Assembly: GCF_905475465.1 (NCBI RefSeq) | Contig: NC_062252.1 | Span: 7,378,001-7,442,000, forward strand | Length of the DNA stretch: 64,000 bases | From: Pieris napi | Lineage: Eukaryota; Arthropoda; Insecta; Lepidoptera; Pieridae | Direction of reading: 5' to 3' | Part shown: positions 35,984 through 47,329 of the stretch, one piece after another | Position numbering within the stretch: the stretch's first letter is position 1 | How the letters are laid out: the number at the start of each line of letters is the position of its first letter | The notes under the pieces: generated by a model | Seen by the model: the letters and a program-made list of their open reading frames with translations, nothing else | Databases searched by the model: none | Told to the model about the DNA's origin: nothing | Made by a program: the position numbers and the translations under genes

Positions 35984-37881
35984 TACTAATATTTTTTAAT
36001 TTTTTCAATTATTATTTTTATTTACACAAATACAGTATTTACTAATATTTCATAAATACTCTACGAAATTTGAATTTTAAAAATAGAATTTGTATAAGGT
36101 ATTTCACCCTTCTCACTCTCTCGATCGGTCTCAATCCCTCTCTCCCTTTTCTTCGACAAAAACGCTGCACATCATCGTGACGTTTTCGTAAAAATTGACC
36201 CTTGAGTTAAAGAAGTTTCACTTCAAAAAAATTTTTTTGGTTTCATGTAAGAAAATTCATAATGTGGGTTACAGAAATATCTAGTTTTGAAGTTTCAACT
36301 GTATGGTCCCAATGGTATCGGAATAAGGTAAGTGGGACACATAGACATGACGAATCTATAAAGAGTCAGTTTTTTGCCCCTAAATTTGATAATCTTTACC
36401 TAAAAATAAAATGGTGGTTGTCTTTGACTTCAACGTAACTGATGTGGTTACAATTTCTTGTAACTGATCAGTCTTCAACCTTCCAACTCAAGATATTGTT
36501 TAAAGAACTTTATTTCTCATTACATAAAATGTAGAGAAACTTAATATGTATAGAGATATATATGAGATACTCGTCGCCATTAGTCGTCCCAATTCTATTC
36601 TATTATGCTCATTCTCATCTCTATCTTAAATGCCGGATTTTAGACGGTAATTGATTAAAATGTGCAATTAGCAAACTCTCATACTTAATGGACTTTTTCA
36701 AATAATTTGTACGTGGCTTTGGCAAGATAAACTCGCTCGAGGAGTATTGCATGTAGTGGTGTTTGATTTTTTCAAATAAGCTATTTAATATTTTTTAAAT
36801 TACGATGTCATAAACATATAGTTATTTAATCGTCATAATTTTAGTTTCTTGGTAGATTTTCTTAGTCGGTGTTGTGTTGTCCTAACAAATGTAGATATCC
36901 GATTAAAATTTGAAATGTAGGTAAGTATATGAATTACTTCTGTTTCGGGTCTCGAGGCAATATCACTGAGTATTAACGGATTAAAGTGTTTCAATCGAAG
37001 AGTTTTAGATAAGCACATGTTTTTATTTCGTTTCTATAAGTAGTTTTAAAATTTGGACAAAGATGCCGAGTTTGTAATATCTACTTATGGGCTATGCGAC
37101 AGTTTTAAAAAAATTGTTACCATGTACTTACCTTAAATTTCTCCATCAGCAACAACACTAGCTACCATAATTGTCAACCATAAGCCACCTACAGCTTATT
37201 TGTGAATAGTTTGTTTATTTATTAGAGAACAAACAGATACCCCATAATTTGAAGACGTGGAAGTGCTCGTTAAGTTGACAACATTATTACGTCATTACAG
37301 TTCCGCAGTAATCATTTTGATACGTCTTAATGAGAAAAAATACTTTTAATATGTTAAACTTGTATAATATATAAATTAAGTGATGTAGCAAATTCGCATA
37401 ACCGCCACACCGCGCCGGTTCTCTTGGAGCACAGACTCTGCCAACGATAACCTTACAGATTTCTATTCTGTGATAGATTTTCTTTAGTCATTGGTCGTAC
37501 AGACTACAGCGTACTCGATCACTGTTGTTCTACGAATTACGAAAGACTAGGCGGTATGGTCGAAGACTATAGCCTGCGCCATGGGCGGAAAAAAAATCGA
37601 TCACTGTTGTGAGTTGTTGTAACTTACTTGTAACTCGTCACTCGTGTTACCTACGTCCTTTTCTGAGCATCGTAGAGTAAAAACAAAACATAACTAAATG
37701 ATAAATGTAAAAGTATTTTATTTAGATGGTTTTATTACTAATTAAGTTGAGCCAAGGAAACATTTCAGTATAGCTAGCTTGATTTATACCGTTTCATACA
37801 GATGAGTTAGCTAGTTCGGGAAAAATAAAATATGTTGAACTCATAATAATTAAATGTGAACTTAACGGTTTAACTAATAAA
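35984..37881. other. Intergenic DNA and KLHDC3 upstream region
   Basis: No gene or repeat recognised. 37380-37640 is somewhat less AT-rich and may hold the KLHDC3 promoter and 5' UTR. I see no reliable TATA box. The open frame at 36833-37018 (-) is not supported. Confidence 0.4.
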
Positions 37882-38121
37882 ATGTATTGGACTTTGCACA
37901 CTAATGGTGGGCCTCGGAGGGTGAATCACGCAGCAGCCCTGGTTGGTGACAAAATATACTCCTTTGGGGGTTATACTTCATTGGAAGTATACCGACTCTG
38001 GGACCCAATGTCAGTTCATGTTTTAGACACAAAGGTATACAAATGGGCTCCTGTAGAATATGACGTGATAGGAGCACCATTCCAGAGGTATGGGCACACT
38101 TGTGTCGCATATGGAGACAAG
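37882..38121 (+). CDS. KLHDC3: KLHDC3 exon 1
   Basis: 80 codons, phase 0 end, donor GTAAGG. It contains the first kelch turn and Q-R-Y-G-H-T-C-V-A-Y-G-D-K. Confidence 0.92.
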
Positions 38122-40213
38122 GTAAGGTTTAATATTTCACATATAGACAACCTACAGTTTGTTTTATAGAATTGCTTAAACAACCATCCACAATTAAATA
38201 AGTATAGTTGAAGGTGGCAACATATTTATGATAAGGATACTATTTTGTTTCCAGATTTATCTATGGGGTGGACGTAATTATACTGCACCTTGCGACAAAG
38301 TCTATTGTTTTGATACTGAGGAATTTAAGTGGAGCACTCCCCTGGTATCAGGCAGAATACCTAATGGAAAAGATGGTCATTCAGCATGTATTGTCAACAA
38401 TAAAATGTATATATTTGGAGGATTTGATTACATTACTGATGAATATACAAACAACTTGCACTATTTAAATCTACAAACTATGGAATGGTGTTATGTGTGT
38501 GCTAAAGGGAGTCCTCCAAAAGGGAGGGATTTTCATACTGCATTGGCATATGGGGATCGAATGTACATTTTTGGAGGCAGATCAGAGTTAAGAAGGCCAC
38601 TTATTAATGATCAAGAGTATTACTCTAATTTAGTCTATTATTTTGATACTGTAACAGAAACATGGGTAAAAGTTAAGGCAAGAGGAATTAAACCAGATGG
38701 AAGGCGGAGTCATTCTAGTTGTAAGTTACCAGGTGTTGCCACATCCTATTGGTTATATAAATTTTAAAAAGATACCAATAAATTGTGATAAACTTTCAAG
38801 ACCCTTTAATACCATTCAATGATAAAATAACACAATAAATTGTTTATAAAACTTTTGAATATTTCAGGGATACATAATGATTTTATGTACATTTTTGGTG
38901 GGTATAATGACAAAAAAAAGACACATTACAATGACATACATCGATATTCATTCTTAAGTAATCAATGGGAATTTATTAATGTTTATGGCACACCACCCTG
39001 TAAAAGAAGACGGCAGGTGTGTATTCTCTATAACGACAAATATAGTGACAAAGTATACCTATTTGGAGGAACAAGGTAACTATTGAAATATTTTATTTTT
39101 TTATGACTGAAAGTATCAACTAATCCTACATCCACTACCAAACTGAGAAAACAAAACATAAACTAATTATTTATTTGTTATATAAAATCTATATATTTTC
39201 TCCTTAATTTTTAGTCCAGTAGACAATGTGCCTGTAGAAACAAAAGATGATGAAAGTGAGGATGAGGAAAAAGTTTTGGATAAAGATGACCTTCATTTGC
39301 TAGAATACTTACCATCCCTCAAAGTACTTTGTATTATGTACATAACCAAAAATAAAATGAATACTGCAGAGCTTCCAAATGATTTATTGTAAGTTTTTCT
39401 TCACTAAATTTGTTCTCTATAGATCTATCTCTATATAGATGATATTCTGCGCTTATACAATATCTTGATTGTTCTGGGTTGGAAAGATAATATAAGAATA
39501 CAAATCAATGATTGTTCTGGGTTGGAAAGATAATATAAGAAAATTATAAACTATAATAATAAACTAGACTGTGACATGAAATTTTATATGTATACCTACT
39601 AGCTGCCCGCGAACTTTGTTTCTCCTTAATGTAAATTCGCTTAGCTTTTTTTAGTACATACCAACATGGAACATTTTGCTATGCTACCCCAGAGACTGTT
39701 TGGTTTTCTGTAATGAAACTTTTTAGGTTTTTCTGTGCTTTTCTCTATATAAACCTCGGAGTTCAAGTTTTAAGATTTTAATTAACAAATCAAAAATAGG
39801 GGTTGATCGTAGAGGGGTGAAAATAAAGGGTTGTATGTGTTTTTGTATGCTGTATCATAAAAAAAATAAAAACAAAATTTTATATCTAAAAAATAAAAAT
39901 TTAGGTTTTTGAAAGATAGATAGTAGCCGATGCTTTGACTTACTTGATGCATAAAAAATTTCATAAGAATCGGTCGAGCCGTTTCCGAGGAGTACGGGAA
40001 CGAACATTGTGACACGAGAATTTTATTGCACTCAACATGTCGAATTAAAATAATATAAAATTCACTTCTATATCCATTATAAAAGTTATTTTTCAACATA
40101 TGTACCTGCTTTATATTTACTATTGCACTTGCGTTTTTTACAGAGTCGATATTCAAATAATGACACAGCCCAACAAAATAAGCAGTCCTATTGAAGAACT
40201 AACGAATTTGTAA
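37882..40213 (+). CDS. KLHDC3: KLHDC3, kelch-repeat CUL2 substrate receptor, complete
   Basis: Five exons (37882-38121, 38255-38720, 38868-39075, 39215-39388, 40144-40213) join in phase to a 385-residue protein; the human protein is about 382. The start M-Y-W-T-L-H-T-N-G-G-P-R-R-V-N-H-A-A is the family N-terminus. Kelch blades show repeated Y-I-F-G-G or L-W-G-G turns (I-Y-S-F-G-G about 25, Y-L-W-G-G about 82, M-Y-I-F-G-G about 133, 191 and 245, V-Y-L-F-G-G about 298) and spaced W-x-x-V. Residues 313-330 are acidic. S-L-K-V-L-C-I-M-Y-I (339-348) fits the elongin-C BC-box, and L-P-N-D-L-L-V-D-I (358-366) fits the CUL2-box. Known role: CRL2 receptor for C-terminal Gly-type degrons. No upstream ATG in frame precedes the chosen start. 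Confidence 0.92.
38255..38720 (+). CDS. KLHDC3: KLHDC3 exon 2
   Basis: 155 codons plus one base after tttccag; donor GTAAGT. It carries three kelch blades, including K-D-G-H-S-A-C and G-R-D-F-H-T-A-L-A-Y-G-D-R-M. Confidence 0.93.
38868..39075 (+). CDS. KLHDC3: KLHDC3 exon 3
   Basis: The split codon gives R-R-S-H-S-S-W across the junction with exon 2. It carries two further kelch turns and ends in G-G-T-R/S. Donor GTAACT. Confidence 0.92.
39215..39388 (+). CDS. KLHDC3: KLHDC3 exon 4 (acidic linker, BC-box)
   Basis: Encodes the acidic linker D-D-E-S-E-D-E-E, the BC-box S-L-K-V-L-C and the first half of the CUL2-box. Phase 2 to 2. Confidence 0.9.
39599..40019 (-). mobile_element. Non-autonomous Helitron in KLHDC3 intron 4
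   Basis: On the minus strand it starts TCTCGTGTCACAATGTTCG at 40019 and ends gcgggcagCTAG at 39599-39602. Same family as 29985-30262. A 124-codon frame over it (39782-40156, minus) is accidental. Confidence 0.7.
40144..40213 (+). CDS. KLHDC3: KLHDC3 exon 5 and stop
   Basis: A short last exon after a T-rich tract and cag. It completes L-L-V-D-I and ends S-S-P-I-E-E-L-T-N-L with TAA at 40211-40213. The matching Ser/Pro tail of the mammalian protein supports it. Confidence 0.85.
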
Positions 40214-40329
40214 ATGTAATAACTTTGGATAATTCAAAGGCCAATTAAGGTAATGCCTGTTTGTATAATTGTTTTATGGAAAAATTAAGCCATTTGAGTT
40301 TAGCTTGCATCATCATACTCAGCATTTTT

Positions 40330-40665
40330 GAAGTTATACTTCTTTAGGCGCGTTATGAAAAATTGATGAGAGTGAAAATTAACAGAATGAAGTTGCCCAC
40401 GGAAGATGCTACGGCATTGGACATAATTTAAAAACAACATTCGAATAATAATAGAATTTATGTTACACTTAATGTAAGAGAATAATACTAAATATTTATT
40501 TATTTAATTTTTCTAATGTAAACTGAACTTTATTGACTATAATGACTCCTTTTCCAGTCTTTGATTATTTAATTGCAATTAATTATTTGCATGCAATTAA
40601 AAACTATTTTTTAATAATGCCAAAGAAGTATAACTTCTTACGCGCATACATAAGTGCACGCACCC
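40330..40665. mobile_element. MITE just after KLHDC3 stop
   Basis: Ends gaagttatacttctttaggcgcg / gccaaagaagtataacttc, plus gatgagagtgaaaa. Same family as 57299-57580. It starts 117 bp past the stop codon, so the KLHDC3 3' UTR may run into it. ATTAAA at about 40597 is a possible poly(A) signal. Confidence 0.6.
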
Positions 40666-40849
40666 TTTTTTTTTAATTTAATTACACTTAATGTACACAA
40701 AATTCAGAAATTGAATCATGTGAATTGCTCTTTTTAATGTAGCTTCACGTTTAGTATATTTTTCTTCCATAAACTAAAATAAGAAAGGTTGTGACGTTAT
40801 AAATTAATTAGATATAAGTTTTGATTTGATTTTATTAATATGAGTATTT

Positions 40850-41030
40850 TGTGTAGTCTCACATCCCTGAGGTCGTTGGGTCGAATCACAGCTGTGCACC
40901 AATAGATATTTCAGCTGAGACATCGACACACAAGCACACATGTCAAGCACAGAAGGGTTTAAGAAGATTATCAGATATAGAAATCAAGAGGTCAAGAGTT
41001 GTAGCGCCACAGGTTTTTTGTTTATGTATA
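40850..41030 (+). mobile_element. Decayed tRNA-SINE
   Basis: Shares catccctgaggtcgttggg, the B-box area and ttgtagcgccac with 8779-9075 and 43580-43860; the head is lost. Confidence 0.55.
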
Positions 41031-41159
41031 GACGCTGGTTTTATGATCTGTAAATTTTTATGTTTGAAGTTTGACAATGTTCTGGTTTTCCAATATGTAT
41101 TAGACCGTGATCTCAAATTTAGTCACAGTTAAACCTCAATTAAGTTCTCTTACACTTTA

Positions 41160-41435
41160 GGGGCCGTTCAAGTATTACGTAAGTATATTAACTGCAATTT
41201 ATCCCCCCCCTCCTCTTGTCATTAAAAGTAACCGAAGTTCTCAAAAATAATAGAACATAAACGCTTTAATTTTTTATAGAAATCCTCGAAAATGCATTTC
41301 GTCTTCAAGCATAGACAATGTGCGAGTAATAATTATGTGTAAAAAGTAAATAATTACTGTTGACGTAATCACCAAATAAGAAATAAAGTCCCCCCCACCC
41401 CTCTATAGTACTTACGTAATACTTGAACGGCCATA
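41160..41435. mobile_element. MITE with GGGGCCGTTCAAG ends (related subfamily)
   Basis: Ends ggggccgttcaagtattacg / cgtaatacttgaacggcc, with TTA on the left and a decayed right flank. Poly-C runs lie inside both ends. The outermost bases differ from the GGGAGCG family at 41596-41876, only 160 bp away. Confidence 0.65.
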
Positions 41436-41595
41436 TTTAAAACACCAGGGACAAAAAAATATTTATACTAATATTAAAAAATATATATATTTCGTTGAAT
41501 TACGTTTAAAATGGCATATTGTTAATAATCACTTATCTCTTAGCGCCTTCTTCATAAAAACTAAATCACTCTGTCTCAGTAGAAAGAGGACTTTA

Positions 41596-41876
41596 GGGAG
41601 CGTTCAAGTATTACGTAACGCAATTTTTGGAGATTATTGACCCCCCCCCCATGTAACTCGCCGTAACGTTTTTCAGTACCCAAGTACAGTACTGTACCCA
41701 AGTATAATAAAACGTTTCGTGACCACCTAGTGACTCTTCAGTTACTATTATGTGGTGTAAGTCGAAAATAATATTAACAATAACGTGTAATTCAATCCCC
41801 GCCCCGCATCGTAACGTTTTACAAAATGACTCCCCCCCCCCTCCCAAAATTCGTTATGTAATACTTGAACGCTCCC
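41596..41876. mobile_element. TTA-target MITE with poly-C tract, copy 4
   Basis: The best-preserved copy: ends GGGAGCGTTCAAGTATTACG and complement, TTA at 41593-41595 and 41877-41879. C-runs at about 41641 and 41832. Inverted relative to copies 1 and 2. A minus-strand frame over it is accidental. Confidence 0.87.
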
Positions 41877-42339
41877 TTACTTGTAGAATGCAATAAGACT
41901 GATTTATTTATTTATGTATTAAGTATTTATCTAAAATGTCTCTATACATAATTGTATAGTCCGTCAATATGATGGTGGGGCCCTAAACGAAATCACTTTC
42001 TGACAAGCGCGACCACTTACGCCATAAGGATTTGTATGGAAATGGTCACGTGACAAGCCGCATTAGATAGCCGTTAGTGGGTTACGCATGTTGCAAAGTG
42101 ATTTTGATAATATTAATAAAAAAATATTTAGTACGGACAATTCAGACCATTATTGTCTCCGATCCGTGGATTTTCGAGCCACAAGGAAGATTGTTTTATA
42201 ACTTTGAAATTTTATTTTTTTCCCTTATTATAGGTTAGCGTTAAGGTTTATTGTACAATGCAAAACAAAGTCCATAACTGTCTGAAAAATAGACTTATTA
42301 TTTAGATTTTAAGTGCTTATAATATAAAGTTGGTGGACA

Positions 42340-43240
42340 CAGTTTCCGCACTTAAGTCCGTTGTGCTTAAAGTCCAGGCTAACTAACCCAGCCTAGCTCC
42401 TTCCAGAAGCACAGAAGCCTCTAGGCACGTCGCAGGCTTTACTGTTATAGCCTCTTTATCCATAAGTTAAATTGGAAAAATTTCACCGTTGCAGCTCTCC
42501 ACCCGCGGAGCCCTCAAGTCGGGGACGTCACTTGCTAAGCAAAGGCTACTCCTTCGTTATAGAGCCAGCGCGTAGAAGGCAGACGCGTCCGCACGCACAA
42601 GGCAGTACAGCCTTGCGATTCTGTAAGTCACTTTTCGAACTCACACAGCGGTTTTCGCATCGGCGGTCGCTCTCAAGTCAGAATCGCAGGGCTGAGCTGT
42701 TCGCATCACCAAGCGATGACGCAAATTCACCCCGAGTCCCGTATCACGCCCCCCCCCCCCCATTCCTCCACACCCCGACTCTCGCTAGGTAGCCTGCTTA
42801 AAGGATACTATTATAGGAGTTGTGTTGTGTGCTGGGCGCAACTGTAACCGGCTCACTACGCTACTCGACCTCCAGGACTCTTTCATCCACCGGTTAATGG
42901 ATACCCGGCACAAACACTCGGGAGGTCATTTACAGTCCACTGTACTGTCATTTTGGACGATGAACTTGCAAGGAAATGACCTCGCCATCCCTTCAATAGT
43001 TCGCTTGGTGGTTTTTGTTGCGTCTATTAACGTATTAGACCAAGAACAGAGTCGGCAAACCTCGGGAAGGCTAGTCCAACCTTGCCTTGGGAATCTCAAC
43101 GACTTTCACTACCTCTAACGCCACGCCTCTATCAGAAGGATGTGGTTAGGTAGGCCTGCGTCTATGCTACCATGCGATGCAAGCATGTCGTGCTGGGGAC
43201 CGTAGGAGCATAGGCCCAGACCCCCCCCCCTAAATGTGCT
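42340..43240. other. GC-rich unclassified segment, probably an old mobile element
   Basis: Base composition is clearly more GC-rich than the surroundings. Frames at 42472-42792 and 42822-43118 are open on the plus strand but show no motif I can name. Poly-C runs lie at about 42748 and 43221. No inverted ends or target duplication were found. Confidence 0.4.
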
Positions 43241-43579
43241 TTAAGTGTTTTCAAAGATTATATTAATTCCACGGAATATAATTAGCTCGTTAGTAAACGT
43301 AAAATTGTCTTCAAACGTTTTGAATGTTGTGATAAATCTTGATCAAATCAATATTAGTACAGGCACATAACAAATGCTATTTTTTATTTATCCTGGTAAT
43401 CTAACTGTTAAAACGTCCGGTTACCACATCTTTTTGTCGTAATACATATAGTTTATTTCTTATTTTTAATAAATTATTGAAAAAAAGTTGTATTTTTTTA
43501 CCTTTCACTAGCGCATGTGCTGGAGATGCAAAGAGAAAAATAGATATAGTAAAAGTTGAGTTAGTTAATCTAAGAGCAG

Positions 43580-43860
43580 TAAAGCAGTGGCTTCAGCGTA
43601 CGACTCTCATCCCTGAGGTCGTAGGTTAAATCCCTGGCTGTGTATCAATGGAATTTCTATCTCGACCGGTAAAGGAAAACATCGTGAGGTAACGGGCAAG
43701 TCTCAGACCCAAAAAGTCGAAGGCGTGTGTCAGACACAGCAGGCTGTACACCTAAATGCCTATTGGATTAAAAAATGATCATGAATCAGATACAAAAATC
43801 TGAGGCCCAGACCTAAAAAGGTTGTAGCGCTACTGATTTGTTTGTTTATTTAGTTAACCT
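43580..43860 (+). mobile_element. tRNA-derived SINE
   Basis: agtggcttcagcgtacgac, catccctgaggtcgtaggtt, cggtaaaggaaaacatcg and ggttgtagcgctactgattt match 8779-9075 in order. It ends in GTTT repeats. Confidence 0.7.
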
Positions 43861-44289
43861 GAGACTATAAAACGATTCATTGTCAAGACAGCGCTAAGTG
43901 TGATGTACCTATGTCAAAATAATTTTGGAATACGAGAGAATGTCGCTATTTTAAAACAGTTTACAAACAAGAATCTCTGTAAAGGACATGTTTAAAATAT
44001 ATTGTAACGATTTACTAAATACGGACTGCAGTCATCAAATAGCGGCAGTAATATTAATATGGGTTTAGTTTAAATACTCATAGGAGACCTTAACGCAATG
44101 CTTTCAAGTCAGGAACAAATCTTGCTTAAACCCACCATCGAAAAAATATAACAAAATTTTACGATATTTATTTTTTCTTGTTCTCTCCGTCATACGATAA
44201 TGAGTTACCAATTACTAGCGCATAATGTTCATTTTAAGATAAGGGTTATCGCAAAATATCTTGTTAGCCTTTGCCCGAAAAATATATAA

Positions 44290-44662
44290 TAATATCATGT
44301 CATGCTTTCACCAGAGTTGTTCCGTACCACCAAGTCTTTAACTGGTAATTGTTAGAAGTAAATGAATTCGAATCGGACGTCGAGGCAGAATGCCAAATTC
44401 CACCCGTATCACCTCGACGTCCGTCGTTCCACAAGTGAACGCTTTTTAACGCAGTTTTTGCCGTGCATACACTATGAGGAACCAACTGCCCACTGATGTA
44501 TTTCCGAACCAATTCGACTTAGGGTCCTTCAAGAAAAGAGCGTACGAATTCTTAAAAGGCCTGCAGCGCACTCGCGAGCCTCCTGGCCATTGAGAGTGTA
44601 GATGGGCGGCGGTATCACTTAACATCAGGTGAGCCTCCTGCCCGTTTGCCCCCTGTTATATA
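44290..44662 (+). mobile_element. CR1-type LINE, C-terminus plus 3' end
   Basis: Broken plus-strand frames give H-P-Y-H-L-D-V-R-R-S-T, then N-Q-L-P-T-D-V-F-P-N-Q-F-D-L and K-K-R-A-Y-E-F-L-K-G. The family 3' end gaggtgagcctcctgcccg-like block follows. It is a 5'-truncated, frameshifted copy. Confidence 0.75.
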
Positions 44663-45176
44663 AATAAATACAGTTATTAATGATATTAGTTATGAAATTA
44701 TTAAATAATTGTCTGGTTTGGTTTCTTCTTTATAATTAATTTACGATCATATTTTTATTTGTTACTTATTGTCGAAAAGTCAAATAGTTTACCAACTTAA
44801 TTCCGTTATTCAACAAAATAGCACTGCATTTCCTATTTAGATTCTAGACCATTTCCATTCCCGCTGAAATCGGAAAACTTGATGCTTTCCCGGTAAGTAT
44901 TTCCACGTAGATTAGTTTATTTATTAGTATTGCCTGTTATTGGAAGTAGGTACATATTTATACTAACTCAGAGGTAGGTTAAAATTTGATGAAAGTAAGT
45001 CACAAGTGAAAAACAGTGTAATACAACAAGCGGAATGAGGGACTGTGCATATATAGAACTTTGTTTCTGTGTTCGCAATTGTCGCTGATACTGTGAAGAA
45101 AAACGCATCCAGGCTTAAAAGTCGACAGGAATAAAAAGTATAAATGAAAACAATTAAGGAATCTAATAGGATTGAA

Positions 45177-46033
45177 GCTATAGTGCTTTTCATGAAAGAA
45201 GTCCCGCGGTGATTTTTGGAACTAAATTTGACAGGTCGGCAATGTTGTCATTCGTCGATGTTATCAAGTTCGTTGGTTGTGGTAGATTTTTGTGAATTTT
45301 TAACTAGCTTAGTGCATTTTGAAGATTGATTACAATGCCAAAAGTTGTAAAATGTTCGGCTCGAGAAATTATATTAAAGGTGAAAGAGTTCTGTGAAGCG
45401 GAACATAAGAATCAAGGTGTTTTAATACCACTTAAACAATGTTCGGAAGAGAGTTGCCGCCATAACAGGTACTTTTTAGAGTTGCCATTTAATTTTTTTT
45501 TGCTGTATTGATGGGACTTTTATGATCTAAATTCGTTTTTGCGACAAAATTGAACAAATACATAACGTGATGAAACTAGGTAACTGAAATTAAAATATAT
45601 ATTACATAAGCATTATAAACTTAAAGTTACTATTATTTTTAAATGTTCATAATTTAATTGCAGGTGTGTCAGAGAAAACTGTAACAAGAATTACAAACGA
45701 AGGTATAACAGCGGCGTGTATTTTGAAAAAAAATGTGACTTAACAATTATGCATTAAAACTCTGAATAAAAAATTGTATTGTTTTTCTTTACCCTATTTT
45801 CTTATCTTTTCCCTGTAAGTAGGTAGAACACCGCTAAAATAAGTAAATAAAAATATACTTTTTACATAACAGAAATATTGTTTCATCGAAGTATGCAAAT
45901 AGTATTATTTGATAAATTACATCTGCTAAATGTAAATAAAGTAGGTAAATTTTTTACTCATAAATGGCAACATTACGTCATGCGATTGCAGCGCCGCGTC
46001 TGGGGGACTTCTTGGGATGAAAAGGACTATACC
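45177..46033 (+). mobile_element. Tc1/mariner-like element, copy B (right of KLHDC3)
   Basis: Ends tatagtgcttttcatgaaagaagtccc / ggggacttc...gatgaaaaggactatacc match copy A (35019-35983) in the opposite orientation. A plus-strand ORF from the ATG at 45335 reads M-P-K-V-V-K-C-S-A-R-E, L-K-V-K-E-F-C and I-P-L-K-Q. After a one-base slip it reads V-A-A-I-T and, past a GT...AG intron (about 45471-45663), G-V-S-E-K-T-V-T-R-I. This is a transposase-type helix-turn-helix. No catalytic domain remains. Confidence 0.72.
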
Positions 46034-47329
46034 TTATTTCGTTAGGCACAGCCTACAACTGATTTTCAAGATGAAAACAATTTTGTTAATAATAAGAAAA
46101 CCTCTTTTGACCTAAAGGTTGTAAAGCCAGGTCATAATATCCCAAAAAAAAAACCTCTTATGAACTGTCATTATATCTTATTGGATTGATAGAGTAATCT
46201 TATTTTTTATTGTATGGATCGAGAAGTTTAATAAAATTACCAAATAAATAAGCAATACATGAGAAACTTTGTAGGCTAGAAACGGACCTCCTCTCTCTTA
46301 GAGTAGTTATAGCATAAACGCCGCCCCGGATTTAGGGGATGCAAACGGTGCTTTAGCGGGGCTATTCCACAAAAGAGGGACGAGTCCACAATAGAGATTG
46401 TAATAAAAAAAAATACTTGGTTTCACAATAAATGATTTATTGGAAAACTGGTTTAAAATTCCATTCTATTTGGAAAATTATTGACCTCTAAACTTGGCAT
46501 TGCAAACCCGAAACTCGTTTAGTAGAGACTGTTTTTCACGTAAAGGTATTTTGAAACAGACAAAGTAAACACTATGTTGCTACAAATATAGATTTTATGA
46601 GATCTTGGAACAAATCAAATTTATGTTTCTAGTTGCAAGAAGTTTTAAAGTGTATTACTTTTAGGTGTGCCAGTAAATACTATTGCTTGTGAAATTCATT
46701 CAAAGTTTACTGATGGACATATTATGCCCTAAATATAATAATAATCTTTATTAATTTTTCTCACTAAAACTTAGTACATAAACAAGTGACAGTTATAAAC
46801 TATTATAAATAAATATTTGTCTTTCTTCCATTTAGGGAAAATGCTAGTTAGTGTGAGACCGATGCCTGCTAAAATTAAGGGTACCTGTGTTACAGATCAT
46901 CAGCCTCCACCACTTCGGATCGATAGAAGGTCTTAAAAAGTAGAGAAAATCTCTAAAACAATCATTATTACATAGGCTTCAACGTAAAATAATAATATGT
47001 AAAGTATCGTTTGAATTCTCCTAACTTTGTTGGTTATTAAAATATGTATATGTCGGAGAGATATATCGTCAGACAATCGATATGTACATCCACATTAGCA
47101 GGCTTAATAGGCGTCACGTGGGAAAAGTGCGAGCACTAAAGACACGAATAACCATCGTACAGTATTTAAAATAGATGGATTCCTTTTAACAATACAAATA
47201 ACACTTTAAGTTTAAATTTTAACGAGCTGCGGGTTCAGGGCGCCGATCTCACTTTTAATCACAATCTACTAGGCCCAACTCGGTCCAATTCTCAACACCA
47301 CAATGCTCCACTAGCCGGCAGACCTCTAA
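46034..47329. other. No gene recognised
   Basis: AT-rich intergenic DNA with no open frame of note and no repeat shared with the rest of the window that I could see. Confidence 0.5.
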
